From: an uncultured Pseudomonadales bacterium | GTDB lineage: Bacteria; Pseudomonadota; Gammaproteobacteria; Pseudomonadales; Azotimanducaceae | NCBI GenBank assembly: GCA_937775265.1 | Contig: CALKBV010000006.1 | Span: forward strand, 186,001-250,000 | Length of the DNA stretch: 64,000 nucleotides | Reading direction: 5' to 3' | Shown here: positions 36,521 through 44,700 of the stretch, piece by piece | Position numbering within the stretch: position 1 is the stretch's first letter | Layout: each line of letters opens with the position of its first letter | Translations under genes and position numbers: made by a program | The notes under the pieces: model-generated | Told to the model about the DNA's origin: nothing | Seen by the model: only the letters and a program-made list of their open reading frames with translations | Databases searched by the model: none

Positions 36521-37957
36521 ATGAAGACGATTTTTTTTCTTACTCTACTGCTGATTGTTCCCTGCCTCGCCATTGCCGAGGAGGATACACTGGCATACCT
36601 CTATGAACCGGCTCTCGGTGAAAGACAGCAATCAATGGCCGAGCGTATAAGACTGCATGCGCGGAACACTGAATTCGATGCTGCCATTACGCTCTCACAG
36701 GACCTACTCGATTCCGCCAATCCGTTGAGGGATACAGACCCATCCATCTATGGGCAGGTCATGATTAATCACGGCATTCTTCGTGTTGCCGCAGGCGAGT
36801 ATCAGCTTGGCCTTTCTATCATAGAACGGGGGATGGAGTTTCTTGAAGCCAGAACCAACCCCTTCGATGAGATTCTGATCAATAGCATTATGGCAAAAGG
36901 TATTTGCCAATTGCTACTCGGGTCGTTCACAGATGCCGAGGATACCTTTCGCCGGGCGCAACACCTCACCCACCGAAACAAGGGCGTATACAACAAAGAA
37001 CAATTACCGATGGTTAGTTACCTGGCTGCCACTAATCTTCGCCAGCGGAACTCTCTTGCTGCTGACCAGCAACAACGATTTAGCCTTAAGGTTGCGGAAC
37101 AGTCCTATGGACCAAATTCAATCGAGATACTGCCGACGCTAACCAAACTCGGCAGTTACTTTGCTAGTCGTGGCGACACCATCTCGCTGGCGGCTGTCAC
37201 GGAACTCAGAATGCAGCGCAATATCTTGTTTAAAGACTCCGTCAACCTGTACCACCGGGCTATCGACATCATTGAACTCAACTACGGTGTCAATGATCTC
37301 CGGCTTTTAACGCCACTGCGTGGTCTGGCCAGCGCTCGAATGCTCGAAATCACCCAGCGAAGATATGCCGAGGCTGCGCTGCTGCGTTCGCTGGAAATAG
37401 TGGATTCGAATCCCAATTCAGATCTGACTGATCGAACCCAGGCAATTGTCGACCTTGGGGATTTCTACATCATCATCTCTGATGAAAGAGCCCGGGAAAC
37501 CTACCTCAGCGCGTGGACAATCTTACAGGAGACCCCGGAAACGCAGCAGTTAGCTTCATATTTATTTGATTCACCGGTCAGATTGTACCCAAGAAACCCT
37601 CATTTTCTGTATCTTGAGCGCACACCTGACGGTGTCACCACTGGCGATGAGCTATTCGTAAATCTACAATATGACGTTTCACCGAATGGCCATGTTCGAG
37701 AGATAGAAATTATTGACAAAAACGTACCCAATAAGGGGGTAAGGCTTCTCCGCCAGATTCTCCGGGCTTCCCGGTATAGGCCTCGCATTCACAATGGCGA
37801 ACTGGTTTCCACTGAAGCCTTAGAGGTCCGTCAATTATTTGCGGTGTTGCACAGCAGGCCATTGCCTGACGAAAAGCAAGAGGAAGAAGCAGACACACCC
37901 ATTGAAGAATTACTACTCCTGGAAGAAAAACCCGCTGAGACAGTGGACGAGGCTTAG
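36521..37957 (+). CDS. secreted TPR protein with TonB-C-like domain, copy 2
   Basis: About 478 residues, paralogous to the preceding gene. Clear signal peptide MKTIFFLTLLLIVPCLAIAE, TPR-like helical region including FRRAQHLTHRNKGVYNKEQ, which parallels LLRAQNIAHRNEGVYTPTQ in copy 1, then the TonB-C-like domain (LQYDVSPNGHVREIEIID, LRQILRASRYRPRIHNGEL) and an acidic tail. The ATG at 36521 begins the signal peptide; the frame is open further upstream inside copy 1. Same operon as copy 1. Ends 4 bp into the convergent lipoprotein gene. Confidence 0.82.
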   Translation: MKTIFFLTLLLIVPCLAIAEEDTLAYLYEPALGERQQSMAERIRLHARNTEFDAAITLSQDLLDSANPLRDTDPSIYGQVMINHGILRVAAGEYQLGLSIIERGMEFLEARTNPFDEILINSIMAKGICQLLLGSFTDAEDTFRRAQHLTHRNKGVYNKEQLPMVSYLAATNLRQRNSLAADQQQRFSLKVAEQSYGPNSIEILPTLTKLGSYFASRGDTISLAAVTELRMQRNILFKDSVNLYHRAIDIIELNYGVNDLRLLTPLRGLASARMLEITQRRYAEAALLRSLEIVDSNPNSDLTDRTQAIVDLGDFYIIISDERARETYLSAWTILQETPETQQLASYLFDSPVRLYPRNPHFLYLERTPDGVTTGDELFVNLQYDVSPNGHVREIEIIDKNVPNKGVRLLRQILRASRYRPRIHNGELVSTEALEVRQLFAVLHSRPLPDEKQEEEADTPIEELLLLEEKPAETVDEA

Positions 37958-38607
37958 GTTTCCCCTACAATAAATTCGCGCAACTGATTCGCCAAACCTT
38001 TACAGGCGGCATTTCCTGGCCGCGCCAGGATAGGAATAGGAATAATCAGGCCTGCAAGATACGATGTGCCATTGGCTTCTGCACTTATCTGCCCCGTCGA
38101 CGTCATCGTCTTCAGGTCCCAGATCGCCGCCTCGTATGACGCATCTTCTTCCCAATAGCTCATTCCAAAACACCCACCACCGAATGTACTGATGGTGCAG
38201 CTCATGGAACCGCCTTTGTCGACGGTTATCGTATCCCCGTCAATCCAGGCCAGATAACGGACATTGACAGATGCAATCCGCTCTTTCACCCCTGGCTCGG
38301 TAAACAGCCGTCCGAGCTCATCCGCCGAGGTGGGTGCGGTTCTGGGCTCGAACCATGGGTAAAGGTCATCCCTGAATTGATTCTGTCCGATCAGGCGAAT
38401 GGGATTGTCACCCCCAGCCAGTACATCAGCGATACATTCGGTAAAACCCTCTTCTGTCTGCTTATCGTTGTAGCTCGCCCTGCCAAGCAGAACAATAGCC
38501 TCATCCGACTCAATTCCGGTAGATGAATCCCTTGATTGCTCAATGCGAGAAGCAACGCACCCGGACAGAAGCGGCAACAGAACCAGTGCGATAGGCAGAT
38601 TACGCAT
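37954..38607 (-). CDS. lipoprotein, function unknown
   Basis: 217-residue outer-membrane or periplasmic lipoprotein. MRNLPIALVLLPLLSGC gives a type II signal with lipobox LSGC. The mature part contains EGFTECIADVLAGG, VRYLAWIDGDTITVDKGG and SYEAAIWDLKTMTSTGQIS, resembling the predicted nucleotide- or peptide-binding lipoproteins found with TPR and kinase genes. An ATG at 38619 is an alternative start. It overlaps the end of the upstream lipoprotein gene. Both are transcribed against the surrounding cluster. Confidence 0.8.
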   Translation of the reverse strand: MRNLPIALVLLPLLSGCVASRIEQSRDSSTGIESDEAIVLLGRASYNDKQTEEGFTECIADVLAGGDNPIRLIGQNQFRDDLYPWFEPRTAPTSADELGRLFTEPGVKERIASVNVRYLAWIDGDTITVDKGGSMSCTISTFGGGCFGMSYWEEDASYEAAIWDLKTMTSTGQISAEANGTSYLAGLIIPIPILARPGNAACKGLANQLREFIVGET

Positions 38608-39328
38608 CAGGGTCACCATCTACATTTTCTGGGGTTTCTGAATTTTCAATACTTTCAATACTTTCAATATTTTCAGCGACGCCTGGAGGGCCAGCCGACG
38701 ATTCGAACGATTCATGTCTCGATTGCAGCCAGGCCTGGACGGCAGGCTGGTCAATCAACTCAATCGCAATTCGTGCACCACCGTCGCGAATAGCCAGAAC
38801 CGTTGCCTCGTTAATGGCTTCATCTGATGAAAATAATCCTCCTTCACTCTTACCGTAGCCGACGATGTTCCAGTCACCAACCTTGGCCCCTACTTTGTCA
38901 TACATCGCAACGCGATATTCGATCGACGCAGAGTAAAACTTTAGTCCGGATATCGAGGGGGTCAAAAAACCATACTTCTCAATCGACGGAATAAAGACAC
39001 CATCCAGGTTACGCATCTCTTCAGTCGTCAGTGGGGGCTGATGAACTTCCTGAATCTCGGCAAATAATGATTTTGTCAAATTCTGGAAAAAACGCAGATT
39101 CTGCTTGCCAAGATCGATATGCCAGCCACCCGAATCACGAAAAACTTCCTCGTGCTTGAAGCGCCGGAATTCGTCCGAATAGTAAACACCCATCCTGGCG
39201 GGAATTACGCTAACGAGCGGAGTCGGTACCGTCCCTTCCACTACAACACTGGTAGTACAGGATTGAAGAAACAATAGCATCGCCGTCACATAAAGACTTT
39301 GTCTTAACAAGGCTCGAAATTGCAACAC
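38600..39328 (-). CDS. lipoprotein, function unknown
   Basis: 242 residues with lipobox LQSC after a hydrophobic signal (LYVTAMLLFLQSC). Mature region includes VSVIPARMGVYYSDEF and YSASIEYRVAMYDKVGAKVGD. The tail ENIESIESIENSE derives from a 9-bp DNA repeat. Its 3' end overlaps the next lipoprotein gene, so the two form a minus-strand pair that interrupts two plus-strand blocks of the cluster. Function unknown. Confidence 0.8.
   Translation of the reverse strand: MLQFRALLRQSLYVTAMLLFLQSCTTSVVVEGTVPTPLVSVIPARMGVYYSDEFRRFKHEEVFRDSGGWHIDLGKQNLRFFQNLTKSLFAEIQEVHQPPLTTEEMRNLDGVFIPSIEKYGFLTPSISGLKFYSASIEYRVAMYDKVGAKVGDWNIVGYGKSEGGLFSSDEAINEATVLAIRDGGARIAIELIDQPAVQAWLQSRHESFESSAGPPGVAENIESIESIENSETPENVDGDPDA
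38643..38675. repeat. 9-bp microsatellite
   Basis: Plus-strand TTTCAATAC TTTCAATAC TTTCAATAT TTTCAG, about 3.7 units, inside the 3' end of the minus-strand lipoprotein gene, encoding Ile-Glu-Ser repeats. In-frame (9 bp), so copy changes would not break the gene. Confidence 0.9.
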
Positions 39329-39558
39329 TAACCCCTATGATTATGTGTACCCCCCAATCCTACTCGTCCCGGTTAAGGATGCCCAGCAGTCTTGACCTAT
39401 ACAGTTTTGAGAGCCGCATTAGTTATTTTACCCCGCGCAATTGAACATTTCCTGCTCACACCCTGTCCAATAGGTTGGAATTGCAGCTTTCCACCCGGTT
39501 ATTCAGTTAAGCTTCAGCTTCATCAGGCGACAATCTTGACGTTATCCAGAGAATTTTT

Positions 39559-41168
39559 ATGAGACTAATCGGCCAGTTATTAACTTATTGCACTAAAGCT
39601 CTCGTGATCGTTCTCGTGATCGTTTCGCGCTTACTGCCTGCGAGTCACCGCAACAGTCTTCACCACCGCCGACTCCTCCCCCCTCGTCATCGCCACCATC
39701 GAGTTCACCTCCGCCACCGCCTTCGCGACCGTCAGAGCCGTCAGCAGACCGTCAGAGCCATCAGCGCCGTCAGAGCCATCAGAGCCGTCAGCGCCATCGA
39801 CTAGACACAGGGCCCAACCGAGCTCAGAGCCTCCCAGTTCATCACCCGAGGCCCAACAAGCAGGCGAGTCGTCGCCACCAGGAAGTGAGCAGCAACAGGG
39901 GTCGCCGGAGCAGGCCAGGCAACAGGCTGCACAAACACTGAAGAAAGCAGGCGAGCAGGTATCAGAGACCGCGCAACAGTTACCAGAACCGGCAGGAGGG
40001 GAATGGGACCCGTTAATTCCAGATAGCGAAAACCCAAGCCAGACTGATTCAGAGACCTATGAGGATAGCGACTCCTTGCCGTCTTCAAGCCAACAAGACA
40101 GTCGCCCAGAATCAAGTGAATCAGCCGAAATGGTGATCGAAAGCGGTGCACCAACACAGGCTCAAGACGATAAGTTGATGGAAGATGGATCACCCGCCCA
40201 GGGTGATGGTGATACGCCGATGGAGAACGAACCAAACGCTCAAACTGGCGGTGAACTGCCGCCAACGGAAGGCGGTAGTCCCAGCAGGTGAATATCCGGA
40301 GGATCTTGCTGAGGACATTCGGGCTGCACAGGAAGCGCTGGAACAAGCCGGCATTGCAATTCAGACAGCGGGAGTGGCACTTGAAACGGCTGAAACTGAT
40401 GCAGAACTTGCCGAAGCTGAAAAATCACTGGCGAGGGCAAGGGTTTCTGTCATCATCGCCGGTCAGGATTTAATGGACATCAGCGACATATTTGAGGGCA
40501 CGCCCGAGGAAGGCACAATCCTTGATGCCGAAGAGGCCTTGAACGAAGCCAACGTTGCCATAGTCATTGCCACAGATTCGATTTTTGATTCCCGTATCCA
40601 GCTACCGGATTTTGGACAATTGAAGGGAGAGAGAGGGAGAGAGGGAGAGAGAGACGGAGAGTCAGGCTCTGAATCCGGTCAACCGGCCGATCAGGGGGAA
40701 GGTGGAGCGCAGACATCCTACCCAGGCCGCAGAAACGGTAATGGTGGCAGTGAACTTGACAAAGCACTCGACGAGTCTATTGCCATATTTGAAGGCAAAA
40801 TTTTGGATGCACGAAATGAAGTATTAGGCAGTACACCACCGCCGACATCCGCTGAAAATGTACCAGGAGTTGCGGTACTGGGTGGCAAAGGACTGGAGCA
40901 GGGATCGGGAACATTTGAAGAGAACACGAATGAACGGCTTGAGCCAGGAATCCCCGACGTCATAGAACGTGGAAGGATGCCAGAAGGCGGCGAGCTAACA
41001 AAAACAGAGATCGAAAGCACCACTCCGCCCGTGCCGGAAGACGTACCAAGCGCCCAAGGCGATGATATTGTTGCCCAACAACTTCGTGAAGCTGCAGCGG
41101 CAGAAACAGACCCAGACCTACGCGCAAAGTTGTGGGATGAATACAAAAAATACAAGGCCGGGTTATAA
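39559..41168 (+). pseudogene. low-complexity lipoprotein gene with three frame breaks
   Basis: Assembled product is about 530 residues. N-terminus MRLIGQLLTYCTKALVIVLV is followed, in another frame (break ~39622), by a lipobox FALTAC and a Pro/Ser stretch. A second break at ~39745 leads into Pro/Ser/Glu-rich sequence ending near 40270 (NEPNAQTGGELPPTEGG). A third at ~40277 leads to YPEDLAEDIRAAQEALEQAG, an alanine/glutamate-rich helical region, and a conserved-looking C-terminus DDIVAQQLREAAAAETDPDL. Breaks are -1, -1 and +1. First gene of the long plus-strand operon; 26 bp before the next lipoprotein. Low-complexity DNA makes indel errors likely. Confidence 0.65.
40623..40661. repeat. GGAGA/GAGA simple repeat tract
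   Basis: Purine-only tract of GGGAGA/GAGA units within the lipoprotein gene, encoding GERGREGERDGE-type sequence. A plausible site of slippage. Confidence 0.9.
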
Positions 41169-41194
41169 ATGACCCGGTTAGCCAGGAACCTAGT

Positions 41195-42379
41195 ATGAAA
41201 AAGCGAATCTCCGTAGCCACTAGCCTGCTGATGCTGTCCCTCATCATGCTTACCGGATGCACAACGACACAGGTAGTTACAGACAATTCGACGCCAGCAA
41301 CACAGGCGGCTGAACTAATTCCCTATGACGAACTTCTGGACATTGGCATCCTGCCAGTCGACTCGAATATCCCCGAGGACCTCGCGCAGATTGAAAAAAA
41401 ACTCATTGTGCCCGATGTTCGTCGCGCTGAATCGAGCTACATCTCATACCAGTTAAAAGACACGCTTGAGCTAACAGGTAACTGGGGTGCAGTTCGCGTA
41501 ACACCTGAGTCCAGCAAATCCGTTGACCTGGAACTTCAGGGGAAAATACTCGAATCTGATGGAGAGCAGCTAAAGGTACTAATGCGTGCAACGGATGCAA
41601 GGGGCAAGGTCTGGTTTGAGCGGACTTACGAAGACCTGGCCAGTAGATTCTCTTACGAGAAACCAAAGGAGGATCCGTTTCAGGATCTCTACAATGATAT
41701 AGCCAACGATTTACTTGGGACGCGAGAAGGACTTTCCAGGGAGCAACTTCTGGAAATCAAAACCGTCGCAAGCCTGAAATTCGCAAGTGACCTTGCTCCT
41801 GATGCATTTGCTGGCTACCTGGAGGAACCCAACCGCGGCCAGATGAAAGTTGTTCAGCTTCCCGCAGAGACCGACAGCATGATGCAGCGAGTTGCGCGAA
41901 TTAAGGAGCAGGAGTACCTGTTTGTTGACACGCTGGATGACTACTATTCCAGGTTCTATCGTGACATGAAACCGTCCTACGATGAATGGAGGCATGCGAC
42001 CTATGATGAGGCCATCCGTCTTCGGGAAGTTCAGCGCCAGGCGAGAACCAGGCTTTTGACCGGTGTGGGGTTGATCGCTGTCGGGATAGCAGCAGGCAGT
42101 GAAAGTAACAGCTGGGCAACTGATGCCGCTGCAGCGGGAGCGGTGATAGGAGGTGTTGGCGCTATCAAAAGTGGATTGCAGCGCCGTAAGGAAGCAGAAA
42201 TCCATGCCGAATCCCTGCGCGAACTGAGCCAGTCCCTCGGCACCGAAATCACACCTTATGTGCTTGATATCGAAGGCAGGACTATAGAACTTACTGGCAC
42301 TGCACAGGAACAGTATGTCCAGTGGCGAAAACTTCTTCGGGAAATTTACGCACAGGAAACCAGTATCCCGTCACAATAA
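41195..42379 (+). CDS. lipoprotein with ABC-auxiliary-like N-domain and Gly-rich segment
   Basis: 394 residues. Signal with lipobox MLTGC (residues ~18-22). The region DLELQGKILESDGEQLKVLM resembles accessory lipoproteins that bind other envelope proteins. Later come a helical part (YYSRFYRDMKPSYDEWRHAT) and a hydrophobic Gly/Ala segment GVGLIAVGIAAGSES, possibly membrane-associated. No enzyme motif seen. 47 bp before the pseudokinase gene, same strand. Confidence 0.78.
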   Translation: MKKRISVATSLLMLSLIMLTGCTTTQVVTDNSTPATQAAELIPYDELLDIGILPVDSNIPEDLAQIEKKLIVPDVRRAESSYISYQLKDTLELTGNWGAVRVTPESSKSVDLELQGKILESDGEQLKVLMRATDARGKVWFERTYEDLASRFSYEKPKEDPFQDLYNDIANDLLGTREGLSREQLLEIKTVASLKFASDLAPDAFAGYLEEPNRGQMKVVQLPAETDSMMQRVARIKEQEYLFVDTLDDYYSRFYRDMKPSYDEWRHATYDEAIRLREVQRQARTRLLTGVGLIAVGIAAGSESNSWATDAAAAGAVIGGVGAIKSGLQRRKEAEIHAESLRELSQSLGTEITPYVLDIEGRTIELTGTAQEQYVQWRKLLREIYAQETSIPSQ

Positions 42380-42426
42380 ACGTGCAATAAAAGTACAATA
42401 GCCAGGCATCGTATTAATCATCGGTC

Positions 42427-44700
42427 GTGTCAATGAATTTGCAACTCCGGGAAGGTCAAGTGTTCCCGAAACAATATGTTCTGAGTAAAAGGTCAGCCTC
42501 GGATCCCGACTCATCTTCGCCTGTTGAATCCTGGATTGCCACGCACCACCAAACTGGCGATCGGGTATTGGTCAAGTTCATGGCGATGCATTTGGATGAC
42601 GATACCTGGTCATCCATTAATAAACGCGTCAGCACACTCCGGGGACTCGTACATCAAAACATTTCCCTCAACGTCGAGGCAGGCATCGAGGATGGGATTC
42701 AATACCTGGTTGAACCCTACCTGACGGATAGCCAAATTCTTAACCTTGACGACCCAGGAATCTGGCCCCTGCTCCAGCAACTATTGGGGGCTCTGATCTA
42801 TGCGCATAATCTTGGCATCGCACACGGAACACTATGCCCGGGCAACATCATGGTAGACGCGTCAGGGATCGTCCACATCACCGGTTTCGCGTTACCTGCC
42901 GTTACCTACCCTGCCAATGAGCAAGCCTATCTAAGCCCGCAGGTTCTGGCCGGCAGGGATCCGGGCACTGATGACGATATCTACTCGCTGGGTTGTATTT
43001 TGTTTAAAGCGCTTACCGGCAAGCGCTGGGAAAAGGATGTGGAGCTCGATTTGCCACTCGATGCCCACCTTGAGCGTCAGCTTCGCGCTATGCTGAGTGA
43101 ATCTCCATTTGAACGCCCCACCACTCTTCTTGAGTTGCGTGATTCGCTGGGAAATCATTTCGAGGACAGCTCAACGGCAATAGAATCAGTCACCTTTTCA
43201 CGCCGATCATCCTCGGCGCTGGAAACGACTACAACTCCTACTCCGGACCTTATCGGCAAACGTCAGGATCAGGCCATACCCCTGCAAAGGGTTCTACTTG
43301 CCGGTGTCTGTCTTCTCATTTTTGCCGCATTACTGTTTGCTTTTTTACCCACAAACACACCGTCCGAATCCATATCAGCAGCAAATAGTCCCGCGAGGAT
43401 TACAACAGGGGGACCCGCCGCAACGTCCACGCCAGCGCCTGTTATTACCCCACTGGAATCCGCGCGGCTTGAGATGTTCCAGGAACAGGGCGAAAAGCTC
43501 GCGCGCGATATCCTGAGACAACAGCTCGATCTGGAGGATACCGGGGTTATTTTCTGGGCGCGCAATGATTATGAACAAATCGGCGCAGATCTGGATGCTG
43601 CAGATAACATGTACAGGAATCAGCAGTTTGACTCTGCCCTCGATCAATACAAAGCAGTACTGGCCAGCCTGGCTAAGCTTAAGTCCCGGACACCCGGTGA
43701 ACTGGAAAAACACACCGATTCAGGTGACAAAGCACTGCTTGAAGGCGATGCCGAAACCGCACTTACCTCATTCACGATCGCCACCTCAATAGACCGTGAA
43801 AGCAAGGATTTACAACACAAACTGGCCCGTGCAGAGACTCTGGACAAGGTACAGGACCTCGTTCGTCAAGGTAACGTGTTTGAGCGTAATGGGGAGCTTG
43901 ATACCGCGCGCGAGACTTTTAAAACAGCGAAGGATCTCGATGGCGAATGGCAACCGGCAAAAAAAGGTCTGTCTCGCATTCAACGAGCCATCACGCAACG
44001 AAACTTCCAGATAGCCATGTCAGAAGGATTTCGTGAGATTTCCAGTAAAAACTATGACGAGGCTCGCAAGGGTTTCTCCCGCGCCAAAAAGATCCTGCCG
44101 GATTCAGCTGAACCTGAAGACGGTTTATTGCAGGTAGAACAATCTGAACGCAACGATATTATTTTGGATCACCAGAAAAATGCGCAGGCCCACCTCGTAT
44201 CGGAGAACTGGCCAGGGGCCATCGAAGAATATGAAGCAGCCCTGACGATTGCGGAATCCCTGGAATTTGCGCTGACCGGGCTGACCTATGCGAAGTCCCG
44301 GCTGGCGCTTCAAGAGCGGTTGCAGGAATTCCTCCGCGACCCAACCTTATTGCAGAGCAACGAAGGGCTTGAAGAAGCGTCCTCAACACTTAGGCAGGCC
44401 TCTCGGGCCAAACCACAAACCGGCCAGCTGCTAAATCACATCGATATCCTTGCGCGACTCATCTCCACGGCAAGAATTGAAATACCAGTCACCATCAATT
44501 CCGATGGAAAGACGGAAGTTACGGTTCGCCGGCACGCGGTCCTCGGGAAAGTGACCAACAAAGTGGTGTTTCTCATACCAGGCCGCTATACCGTAGTTGG
44601 CCAACGACTTGGTTACCGCGATGTCCGGAAAGATTTAGTGTTACTGGCTGGTGAATCATCGCCAATATTGGAAATCGCCAGCACAGAGAGAGTCAAGTAA
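42427..44700 (+). CDS. transmembrane pseudokinase with periplasmic TPR repeats
   Basis: 757 residues. Residues ~10-250 have the protein-kinase fold: DRVLVKFMAMHL retains the ATP-binding Lys, but the catalytic loop HRDLKPxN reads AHGTLCPGNIM (Asp to Thr, Lys to Cys), and DFG reads ITGFAL (Asp absent). APE is replaced by SPQ. The kinase is therefore likely inactive. A single transmembrane helix lies at ~286-308 (LAGVCLLIFAALLFAFLP), followed by ~400 periplasmic residues of TPR-type repeats (LDTARETFKTAKDLDGEW, WPGAIEEYEAALTIAESL). A PEGA-like end reads LIPGRYTVVGQRLGYRDV. Start is GTG at 42427. Stop overlaps the next start by 1 bp. Confidence 0.85.
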   Translation: MSMNLQLREGQVFPKQYVLSKRSASDPDSSSPVESWIATHHQTGDRVLVKFMAMHLDDDTWSSINKRVSTLRGLVHQNISLNVEAGIEDGIQYLVEPYLTDSQILNLDDPGIWPLLQQLLGALIYAHNLGIAHGTLCPGNIMVDASGIVHITGFALPAVTYPANEQAYLSPQVLAGRDPGTDDDIYSLGCILFKALTGKRWEKDVELDLPLDAHLERQLRAMLSESPFERPTTLLELRDSLGNHFEDSSTAIESVTFSRRSSSALETTTTPTPDLIGKRQDQAIPLQRVLLAGVCLLIFAALLFAFLPTNTPSESISAANSPARITTGGPAATSTPAPVITPLESARLEMFQEQGEKLARDILRQQLDLEDTGVIFWARNDYEQIGADLDAADNMYRNQQFDSALDQYKAVLASLAKLKSRTPGELEKHTDSGDKALLEGDAETALTSFTIATSIDRESKDLQHKLARAETLDKVQDLVRQGNVFERNGELDTARETFKTAKDLDGEWQPAKKGLSRIQRAITQRNFQIAMSEGFREISSKNYDEARKGFSRAKKILPDSAEPEDGLLQVEQSERNDIILDHQKNAQAHLVSENWPGAIEEYEAALTIAESLEFALTGLTYAKSRLALQERLQEFLRDPTLLQSNEGLEEASSTLRQASRAKPQTGQLLNHIDILARLISTARIEIPVTINSDGKTEVTVRRHAVLGKVTNKVVFLIPGRYTVVGQRLGYRDVRKDLVLLAGESSPILEIASTERVK

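Noticed and set aside
39801-40346. Minus-strand 181-codon ORF
   Set aside because: Antisense to the Pro/Ser/Glu-rich lipoprotein gene; its openness is a side effect of that codon composition.
42427-43180. Active Hanks-type Ser/Thr kinase
   Set aside because: Both catalytic Asp positions are replaced (HGT, TGF).
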